A DNA stretch of 16,025 nt, taken from Eubacterium sp. UBA3720 (lineage in GTDB: Bacteria > Bacillota > Clostridia > Lachnospirales > Lachnospiraceae). Below are positions 1-5,327 of the stretch, in pieces (within the stretch, counting starts at the first letter, position 1; each line of letters starts with the position of its first letter). The DNA lies in contig DFHP01000140.1 in the NCBI GenBank assembly GCA_002371335.1, positions 1 to 16,025 of the forward strand, in the 5' to 3' direction. The notes under the pieces are model-generated. The model worked only from the letters and a program-made list of their open reading frames with translations, was not told where the DNA came from and did no database searches. Made by a program: the position numbers and the translations under genes.

Positions 1-1218
1 AAAGTAGATCCCGAGATCGCGGAGTTGCTCATTGCCGAGGTGGAAAGACAGAATCAGCATCTCGAGCTGATCGCTTCCGAAAACTGGGTGTCCAAAGCTG
101 TTATGGCGGCAATGGGAAGCCCATTTACCAATAAGTACGCTGAGGGATATCCTGGAAAGAGATATTACGGCGGCTGCGAGATCATTGATAAAGCGGAGAC
201 GCTTGCTATCGAACGCGCGAAGGAGCTCTTTGGATGCACGTATGCCAATGTGCAGCCTCATTCCGGCGCGCAGGCAAATATGGCTGTGTTCTATGCGCTC
301 TGTAAGCCCGGAGACACGATCATGGGAATGAATCTGGATGAGGGCGGACATCTTTCTCACGGTTCACCGGCAAACTTTTCCGGTAATTATTTCAATATCG
401 TTCCCTACGGCGTAGATGAGAACGGTTATATTGATTATGATAAGGTAGAGGCTATCGCCAGGGAATGCAAGCCAAAAATGATCGTTGCGGGTGCCAGCGC
501 ATATGCCAGAAAGATCGATTTCAAAAGATTCAGAGAGATCGCGGATATGACAGGCGCATACCTGATGGCGGATATCGCGCACATCGCAGGTCTTGTCTGC
601 ACAGGTCTTCATGAGAGTTCCATCAATTACGCTCATGTGACGACGACTACTACGCATAAGACACTGAGAGGACCAAGAGGAGGTCTCATTCTTTCCAGCG
701 AGGAGTTTGCGACAGAGCATAAGCTCAATAAAGCGGTATTCCCGGGAATCCAGGGCGGTCCGCTGGAACATGTCATTGCAGCTAAGGCAGTTTGTTTTAA
801 GGAAGCCCTTTCGCCGGAATTTAAGGTATACGCACAGAATATCGTGGATAACGCGCAGGCTCTTGCAGGCGGACTTGTAAGCAGAGATATTCCGATCGTT
901 TCCGGAGGAACGGACAATCATCTTATGCTTGTAAATCTGGTTCCGCTTGAGCTTACCGGAAAGGTGGTTCAGAACTGGCTTGAGGATGTAAATATAACAG
1001 CGAATAAGAACACGGTTCCGAAGGATCCTAAATCTCCGTTTGTAACAAGCGGTATCCGTCTTGGTACGCCTTCTGTTACAAGCAGGGGTCTGAACACGAA
1101 GGACATGGATATGATCGCTGACGCTATCGCAATGACGATCAAGGATCCTGAGAATACAGGAGACAAAGCAAGGGATATCATCAGGGCGCTGACAGAGAAG
1201 TATCCGCTGGCAGGTTGA
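1..1218 (+). CDS. glyA: Serine hydroxymethyltransferase, 5' end outside window
   Basis: PLP enzyme that interconverts serine + tetrahydrofolate with glycine + 5,10-methylene-THF in the cytosol; main source of one-carbon units. The frame is open from base 1, reading KVDPEIAELL, so the true start lies upstream; I estimate roughly ten residues are missing. The early HLELIASEN block is diagnostic, and THKTLRGPRGG holds the PLP-binding lysine (codon 658-660, residue 220 of the visible part). The C-terminus (GIRLGTPSVTSRG, then about 60 residues) looks complete. The following two genes run on the same strand and catalyse the last steps of IMP synthesis, one of which consumes a formyl-THF derived from this pool, so the neighbourhood is functionally coherent. 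A long stem-loop separates glyA from the next gene. Identity is secure; only the N-terminus is unknown. Confidence 0.97.
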   Translation, partial: KVDPEIAELLIAEVERQNQHLELIASENWVSKAVMAAMGSPFTNKYAEGYPGKRYYGGCEIIDKAETLAIERAKELFGCTYANVQPHSGAQANMAVFYALCKPGDTIMGMNLDEGGHLSHGSPANFSGNYFNIVPYGVDENGYIDYDKVEAIARECKPKMIVAGASAYARKIDFKRFREIADMTGAYLMADIAHIAGLVCTGLHESSINYAHVTTTTTHKTLRGPRGGLILSSEEFATEHKLNKAVFPGIQGGPLEHVIAAKAVCFKEALSPEFKVYAQNIVDNAQALAGGLVSRDIPIVSGGTDNHLMLVNLVPLELTGKVVQNWLEDVNITANKNTVPKDPKSPFVTSGIRLGTPSVTSRGLNTKDMDMIADAIAMTIKDPENTGDKARDIIRALTEKYPLAG

Positions 1219-1234
1219 TTTGATCTGAAAAAAT

Positions 1235-1267
1235 GAATGTCTGGCATCAGCGGGATGTCAGGCATTC
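1235..1267 (+). other. Stem-loop between glyA and IMP cyclohydrolase
   Basis: Arms 1235-1247 and 1255-1267 pair over 13 positions, with two G-T wobbles, around a 7-base CAGCGGG loop. An A-run precedes it, but it is followed by TTGTGTC and not a proper T-run. It could be a weak terminator, a processing site or an attenuator that sets glyA expression apart from the purine genes. It ends about 10 bases before the next ribosome binding site. Confidence 0.55.
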
Positions 1268-1288
1268 TTGTGTCAAAGAGGAGAAAAA

Positions 1289-2002
1289 ATGGAAAAGATT
1301 AATCTTTCAAAAGAGCTTTCGGAAAACAGTTATCCCGGAAGGGGAATCGTAGCGGGACGTTCCGCAAACGGTAAATACGCCGTGACAGCGTATTTTATCA
1401 TGGGAAGAAGCGAAAACAGCAGAAACCGTGTCTTCGTGGAGGATGGCGAAGGCATCAGGACTCAGGCTTTTGATCCATCAAAGATGGTCGATCCAAGTCT
1501 GATCATTTATTCCCCTGTACGCGTTCTGGGAAACACGACGATCGTTACGAACGGCGACCAGACGGATACGATCTATGAGGGAATGGACAAAAATCTGACG
1601 TTTGAACAGTCTCTGCGTTCACGTGAATTTGAACCGGACGGACCAAACTATACGCCCCGTATTTCTGCGGTCCTGCAGGTGGAAAACGGAAAATACAGCT
1701 GCGCCATGTCCATTCTGAAGAGCAACAACGGAGATCCATCCCAGTGCAACCGCTATACATTCTCATATGACGACTGTATCGCGGGAGAGGGACGTTTTAT
1801 TTCCACATATATGCATGACGGAAATCCGCTGCCAAGCTTTGAGGGAGAGCCAAGACCGGTAGATATCCCCGACAATATGGATGGTTTTGCCGATATGCTT
1901 TGGTCAAGTCTTGATCAGGATAACAAGGTTTCCCTGTTTGTGAGATATATTGATATCGAGACGGGCGAATATACATCAAAGATCATCAATAAAAATGTAT
2001 GA
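1289..2002 (+). CDS. purO: IMP cyclohydrolase, PurO-type family (stand-alone)
   Basis: Predicted to close FAICAR to IMP, the final step of de novo purine synthesis. The 237-residue protein resembles the PurO-like IMP cyclohydrolase family (NTN-hydrolase-like fold), not the N-terminal domain of bifunctional PurH: it opens with NSYPGRGIVAGRSANGKY and has the GRSENSRNRVF block typical of this family. I chose ATG 1289 because AGAGGAG lies at 1277-1283 with good spacing; an in-frame TTG at 1268 sits upstream of that site and is rejected. The gene immediately downstream is the transformylase that makes its substrate, so the two together replace one fused PurH. The product name depends on family recognition; no catalytic residues are assigned here. 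Confidence 0.85.
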   Translation: MEKINLSKELSENSYPGRGIVAGRSANGKYAVTAYFIMGRSENSRNRVFVEDGEGIRTQAFDPSKMVDPSLIIYSPVRVLGNTTIVTNGDQTDTIYEGMDKNLTFEQSLRSREFEPDGPNYTPRISAVLQVENGKYSCAMSILKSNNGDPSQCNRYTFSYDDCIAGEGRFISTYMHDGNPLPSFEGEPRPVDIPDNMDGFADMLWSSLDQDNKVSLFVRYIDIETGEYTSKIINKNV

Positions 2003-2054
2003 TCCGGAGAACAGATTTCGTTGTAGTGTTTTTTAGATTAAAAAAGAGGGAAAT

Positions 2055-3233
2055 ATGAAAGAACTTGAGTTGAAATATGGTTGTAACCCCAATCAGAAAC
2101 CTTCCAGGATTTATGTGGAAGGAGGAGAAGAACTTCCGATCACCGTACTTTCCGGCCGGCCGGGATATATCAATTTCCTGGACGCGTTCAACGGATGGCA
2201 GCTGGTAAGGGAGCTGAAGAAAGAGACGGGTCTGCCTGCGGCAGCATCCTTTAAACATGTATCTCCCGCAGGAGCAGCAGTCGGACTTCCGCTGTCGGAT
2301 GTGTTAAGAAAGATCTACTGGGTGGATGATATGGGAGAACTCTCTCCTTTGGCATGCGCCTATGCAAGGGCGAGGGGCGCGGACAGAATGTCTTCTTTCG
2401 GAGATTTCATCGCACTGTCAGATATCTGTGATAAGGACACGGCGTCTATTATCAAAAGAGAGGTGTCGGACGGCGTCATTGCTCCCGGATTTACAGATGA
2501 GGCGCTGGAGATCCTTAAGTCCAAAAAGAAAGGAAACTACGTAGTGATCTGCATGGACGAAAACTATGTTCCGGCACCGCTTGAGCATAAACAGGTCTTC
2601 GGCATTACCTTTGAGCAGGGAAGACAGGAACTTCCTATAAATGAGGAGCTTCTGGCAAATGTGGTGACAAAGAATAAAGTCCTCTCCGAGGAGGCCATCC
2701 GTGATATGAAGATCGCTCTTATCACATTGAAATACACACAGTCCAATTCCGTCTGCTTTGTAAAGGACGGTCAGGCGATCGGCGTAGGAGCAGGTCAGCA
2801 GTCACGTGTTCACTGTACGAGACTTGCCGGTTCAAAAGCTGATAACTGGTGGCTGCGCCAGAGCCCGCAGGTACTGAATCTCAAGTTTGTGGACGGAATC
2901 CGCAGGGCAGACCGCGATAACGCGATCGATGTTTATATGGGTGAGGAATACATGGATGTTCTGGCAGACGGTGCATGGCAGAAGATCTTCAAGGAGAAAC
3001 CGCCGGTATTTACTGCTGAAGAAAAACGGGAGTGGCTGGATCAGATGACAGACGTCACACTCGGATCAGATGCATTTTTCCCGTTTTCCGATAATATTGA
3101 GCGTGCGCACAAGAGCGGCGTTAAATATATCGCTGAGCCGGGCGGATCAGTCAGAGACGATGCGGTCATTGAATGCTGTGACAAATATGACATGGTCATG
3201 TCCTTTACGGGTATCAGACTTTTCCATCATTGA
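2055..3233 (+). CDS. purH: AICAR transformylase (PurH C-terminal domain as a free enzyme)
   Basis: Transfers a formyl group from 10-formyl-THF to AICAR, giving FAICAR. Family signatures: SFKHVSPAGAA with the likely catalytic Lys67-His68 pair, GAGQQSRVHCTRLAGSKADNWW, SDAFFPFSDNIERA, and the C-terminal SFTGIRLFHH. At 392 residues it lacks the N-terminal IMP cyclohydrolase domain of ordinary bifunctional PurH (about 510-530 residues); that activity is supplied by the preceding gene. Start ATG 2055 follows AAAGAGGG at 2043-2050. The 52-base gap to the upstream stop has no terminator, so co-transcription is likely. A strong intrinsic terminator lies about 60 bases downstream. Identity is secure; naming it purH follows homology of the domain only. 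Confidence 0.93.
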   Translation: MKELELKYGCNPNQKPSRIYVEGGEELPITVLSGRPGYINFLDAFNGWQLVRELKKETGLPAAASFKHVSPAGAAVGLPLSDVLRKIYWVDDMGELSPLACAYARARGADRMSSFGDFIALSDICDKDTASIIKREVSDGVIAPGFTDEALEILKSKKKGNYVVICMDENYVPAPLEHKQVFGITFEQGRQELPINEELLANVVTKNKVLSEEAIRDMKIALITLKYTQSNSVCFVKDGQAIGVGAGQQSRVHCTRLAGSKADNWWLRQSPQVLNLKFVDGIRRADRDNAIDVYMGEEYMDVLADGAWQKIFKEKPPVFTAEEKREWLDQMTDVTLGSDAFFPFSDNIERAHKSGVKYIAEPGGSVRDDAVIECCDKYDMVMSFTGIRLFHH

Positions 3234-3295
3234 CAGAAGCTGCCGCAGGAGAGTGGCATGAACAGTGGTCAGTATGGCATATAAGATACATTGAG

Positions 3296-3326
3296 AAAGC
3301 ACCACCTTTAAAAGTGGTGCTTTTTT
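3296..3326 (+). terminator. Intrinsic terminator after the purine genes
   Basis: AAAGCACCAC (3296-3305) pairs with GTGGTGCTTT (3314-3323) around a CTTTAAAA loop, followed by a run of T to 3326. The A-rich left foot means it could also stop transcription from the other side. It ends the glyA/purO/purH transcription unit. Confidence 0.93.
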
Positions 3327-3347
3327 CAGACTAAAAGGAATAGTGAA

Positions 3348-3412
3348 CTGAAGTCCGTTCGCGTCCCTCAAGATTGAGGGGCTGAGGAGTTGAAGTCCGC
3401 TTGCGGACTTTG
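3348..3412 (+). repeat. Intergenic hairpin repeat, copy C (3' modules only)
   Basis: Three modules in order: a degenerate GAAGTCCGTTCGCG piece (3350-3363), a hairpin CCCTCAA-GA-TTGAGGG (3365-3380), and a hairpin AAGTCCGC-TT-GCGGACTT (3393-3410) followed by TGTTAAAA. The same order with sequence divergence occurs at about 15335-15402 (copy B): there CCCTATC...GACAGGG precedes AAGTCCGC..GCGGACCT, then TGTTATTAAAA. It sits between a terminator and the next promoter, so it is outside any reading frame I can support. The last hairpin plus its T-rich tail looks like a weak terminator. Confidence 0.75.
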
Positions 3413-3432
3413 TTAAAAGAGAGGTTCATATC

Positions 3433-3459
3433 TTGCAGACAGCCATTTTATGATATAAT
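3433..3459 (+). promoter_or_regulatory. Promoter for the CsoR-Mrp operon
   Basis: A TATAAT -10 box at 3454-3459 is preceded by TG at 3451-3452 (extended -10). The best -35 is a weak TTGCAG at 3433-3438 with a short 15-base spacer. Predicted start of transcription is near 3466, leaving a leader of about 45 bases before the GTG start at 3510. No other gene lies in this 276-base gap, which also holds a terminator and repeat copy C. Confidence 0.65.
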
Positions 3460-3509
3460 CAGATATGAATTGTCTGGTTGTGAAAGATGCGTAAGGGGGA
3501 TGATAACCT

Positions 3510-3752
3510 GTGCGTGAGATGGAATTTAAAATGGAAAGAAAAGGCCTGGTACAGCAGGGAGAAGAGGTAAACGTGACCGAAAGCGCCCTTCCCACGTCAT
3601 ATTATTACACTATTGTGCCGGCAGTGGCCATGAGCAAGAATTATCAGGGATATGAAAGATTAAGATCCCGGAAGGGAATCGTAAAGGAGATCAGGGAAAC
3701 GCCGCGCGGTTTTTATATAGTCGTGGTATTTGATGAAGAGGAACCATCCTGA
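3510..3752 (+). CDS. Unrecognised 80-residue protein, first gene of CsoR-Mrp operon
   Basis: I do not recognise this family. The predicted protein is soluble: no signal peptide, membrane segment or cysteine. It is highly charged, has a central SYYYTIVPAVAMSKNY stretch and ends RGFYIVVVFDEEE, a pattern of short beta strands that could suit a small barrel domain (inference only). Start: GTG 3510, with AAGGGGG at 3493-3499 ten bases upstream; in-frame ATG 3519 has a poorer distance. Support for being real: an own promoter, a ribosome binding site, and tight coupling to the next gene, whose ribosome binding site overlaps this stop codon. Its place ahead of a metal sensor and an Fe-S carrier suggests a role with them, but nothing in the protein itself shows metal binding. 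Confidence 0.75.
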   Translation: MREMEFKMERKGLVQQGEEVNVTESALPTSYYYTIVPAVAMSKNYQGYERLRSRKGIVKEIRETPRGFYIVVVFDEEEPS

Positions 3753-3762
3753 GGTTGAAGAA

Positions 3763-4137
3763 ATGGAAAAACACAGACACATACTTGAAGACGGGACAGT
3801 TATCGAACATACACACAGCGATGGATCGGAACGCGGGCATACCGGCGGTGATGGAGCCGGACATGCGCATGTACATTCTCATCAGCATACCAAGGCTGTC
3901 CTGAACCGTTTGTCCAGAGCGATCGGTCATCTGGAATCGGTGAAAAAAATGGTCGAGGAAGGAAGAGACTGTTCAGAAGTACTGATCCAGTTATCTGCAG
4001 TCAAATCAGCGATCAATAATACCGGCAAGGTCATACTGCAGGATCATATCGAGAACTGCATAGTGGATGCCGTGGAGCATGGCGATCAGAAAGCCATAGA
4101 GGATCTGAATAAGGCGATCGACCGGTTTATTAAATAG
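3763..4137 (+). CDS. CsoR/RcnR-family metal-sensing repressor with His-rich N-terminus
   Basis: The family consists of all-helical DNA-binding repressors that release DNA on binding Cu(I), Ni/Co, formaldehyde or persulfide. Residues 44-124 form the standard domain (AVLNRLSRAIGHLESVKKM onward). The Cu-type Cys-His-Cys triad appears intact: Cys70 (GRDC), His95 and Cys99 (DHIENC), which favours a CsoR-like Cu(I) sensor over a persulfide sensor lacking the His. Unusual is an N-terminal extension of about 43 residues with ten histidines, ending in an alternating HAHVHSHQH (34-42), probably another metal-binding segment. ATG 3763 has GAGG at 3751-3754, overlapping the preceding stop; upstream ATG/TTG codons at 3730-3733 lack a site. 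No copper ATPase or chaperone gene lies nearby, so target genes and the metal are unproven. Confidence 0.9.
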   Translation: MEKHRHILEDGTVIEHTHSDGSERGHTGGDGAGHAHVHSHQHTKAVLNRLSRAIGHLESVKKMVEEGRDCSEVLIQLSAVKSAINNTGKVILQDHIENCIVDAVEHGDQKAIEDLNKAIDRFIK

Positions 4138-4166
4138 AGACATTGGTCTTGAAAAACGGATAATGA

Positions 4167-4183
4167 TCATGGGAAACCCATGA
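4167..4183 (+). promoter_or_regulatory. Perfect hairpin abutting the mrp ribosome binding site
   Basis: TCATGGG-AAA-CCCATGA is a perfect 7-bp inverted repeat ending two bases before the AGAGGAGGA site of mrp. In RNA it would put a stable stem next to the ribosome binding site; in DNA it is a short GC-centred palindrome that could be an operator. CsoR-family operators are GC-rich pseudo-palindromes, but this does not match a consensus I can name. No T-run follows, so it is not a terminator. Confidence 0.5.
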
Positions 4184-4196
4184 CAGAGGAGGAATC

Positions 4197-4970
4197 ATGG
4201 ATAAAAGTCAATTTGCGGCACAGCTGAATCAGTATTCAGGCATTAAACATGTGATCGGTGTATGCAGCGGTAAGGGCGGAGTAGGCAAATCTCTTGTAAC
4301 GGCGTCTCTGGCAAATGAAATGGCGGAAAGAGGATACAAAGTCGGAATAATGGATGCAGATATAACAGGTCCTTCCATTCCGAAGATGTACGGTATCCAT
4401 CAGAATGCCGAGAGCGATGGTACAAATCTTTTCCCGGAGACGTCAGAGAACGGCATTGCGGTCATGTCAACGAATCTGATACTGGAGAATGAGGATGATC
4501 CTGTCATCTGGAGAGGACCGGTCGTGGCTAATGTAGTCAAACAGTTCTGGACGGATGTATGCTGGGGAGAGCTGGATTATCTGTTCGTAGATATGCCTCC
4601 GGGAACAGGAGACGTGCCGCTGACGGTATTTCAGTCTCTGCCGATCGACGGGGTCATCATCGTAACGTCACCTCAGGATCTTGTTAAGCTGATCGTTGCA
4701 AAGGCTTACAAAATGGCGTCCATGATGGAGATACCTGTACTTGGATTTATAGAGAATTACAGCTATATTCTTTGTCCTGACTGCGGAAGAAAGATCAGCG
4801 TATTCGGAGAAAGCAAGATAGACGCGATCTCAGCGGAGCTGAATGTACCGGTGCTCGGAAAGATGCCGATACAGCCGGAGATCGCGAAACTGGCAGATGA
4901 AGGAAGGTTTGCTCTGGCGAAGAACAAATTCATTGACGATGCGATCGCCGCAATGCCCGGAATAAAGTAA
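4197..4970 (+). CDS. mrp: Mrp/NBP35-family Fe-S carrier P-loop ATPase
   Basis: Cytosolic P-loop ATPase of the ApbC/Mrp/Nbp35 group, which binds a [4Fe-4S] cluster between subunits and passes it to client enzymes. The 257-residue chain has the deviant Walker A GKGGVGKS (25-32), DADITGPSIPKMYG, DMPPGTGD (Walker B region, 132-139), and the cluster-ligand pair Cys193-x-x-Cys196 in ILCPDCGRKISVFG. It lacks the N-terminal DUF59 domain of E. coli-type Mrp, so it is the short form. Start ATG 4197 has AGAGGAGGA just upstream. It follows the CsoR-like gene by 59 bases with a hairpin in between. Likely clients could include the Fe-S helicase and radical SAM enzyme downstream, but that is only neighbourhood inference. 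Confidence 0.93.
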   Translation: MDKSQFAAQLNQYSGIKHVIGVCSGKGGVGKSLVTASLANEMAERGYKVGIMDADITGPSIPKMYGIHQNAESDGTNLFPETSENGIAVMSTNLILENEDDPVIWRGPVVANVVKQFWTDVCWGELDYLFVDMPPGTGDVPLTVFQSLPIDGVIIVTSPQDLVKLIVAKAYKMASMMEIPVLGFIENYSYILCPDCGRKISVFGESKIDAISAELNVPVLGKMPIQPEIAKLADEGRFALAKNKFIDDAIAAMPGIK

Positions 4971-5057
4971 TAATTACATGCCTTCGAAATAAGCCTGTTT
5001 GGACATGAGAAGTTCATGGAATAAACGCAGTGCAGGCTGTGTAAATAGGAATGACCG

Positions 5058-5099
5058 GAGCTGCCGCGTGATACGGAAAGATGTATTGCGCGGCAGCTC
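5058..5099 (+). other. Long perfect stem-loop downstream of mrp
   Basis: GAGCTGCCGCG (5058-5068) pairs perfectly with CGCGGCAGCTC (5089-5099), and six further pairs (two wobbles) extend inward to a GGAAAGAT loop: a 17-bp stem. The following TGACAATGTTT is too poor in T for a classic terminator, yet mrp has no other. A second palindrome, GTCAGCT-GA-AGCTGAC, lies at 5118-5133. The 357-base gap 4971-5327 holds only these stems and repeat copy A; I see no gene or good promoter in it. Open frames crossing it are chance. Confidence 0.6.
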
Positions 5100-5141
5100 T
5101 GACAATGTTTGGAGGATGTCAGCTGAAGCTGACCCGAATCC

Positions 5142-5293
5142 CGCGCAAAGTCCGTTACCGGACTTTGTTTGTTTCACAGTAAATTACTTCAATTTCCCGT
5201 GAAATAACCCCTCCGGAGGATGCACACGCCGCACAAAGGAAGGCAGCTGCGCTGCTGTGCGGCGGCGCGCAAAGTCCGTTACCGGACTTTGTT
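5142..5293 (+). repeat. Intergenic hairpin repeat, copy A
   Basis: Modules in order: a 28-base unit with hairpin CAAAGTCCG-TTAC-CGGACTTTG (5142-5169); an AT-rich stem TTTCAC..GTGAAA (5172-5204, 12 pairs and two mismatches); a 70-base GC-rich core (5209-5278) starting CCCTCCGGAGGATGCACACG and containing a nested stem, CGCCGCACA/TGTGCGGCG (5227-5235/5256-5264) enclosing GCAGC-TGC-GCTGC (5243-5255); then the same 28-base unit again (5266-5293). The core matches 15271-15340 in 65 of 70 positions. The last hairpin ends immediately before the start region of the helicase gene, whose ATG at 5328 is 35 bases downstream. Confidence 0.85.
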
Positions 5294-5327
5294 ATTAATG
5301 ACAGATCAGAAAAGATTAAGAGATCAT

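Noticed and set aside
364..921. Open frame of 185 codons antisense to glyA
   Set aside because: It lies wholly within a clear enzyme gene on the other strand, has no recognised motif and no ribosome binding site support.
4999..5202. 67-codon open frame between mrp and the helicase
   Set aside because: It crosses the 17-bp stem and repeat copy A; no ribosome binding site and no conserved-looking sequence.
5142..5293. CRISPR array
   Set aside because: Only two identical units, with a 96-base interval that is itself repeated elsewhere; no cas genes in the window.
5220..5327. Longer helicase starts at 5220 or 5298
   Set aside because: The 5220 start is inside repeat copy A and its extra residues are arginine/cysteine-rich with no family match; 5298 has no ribosome binding site. 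ATG 5328 has AAGAG at suitable distance.
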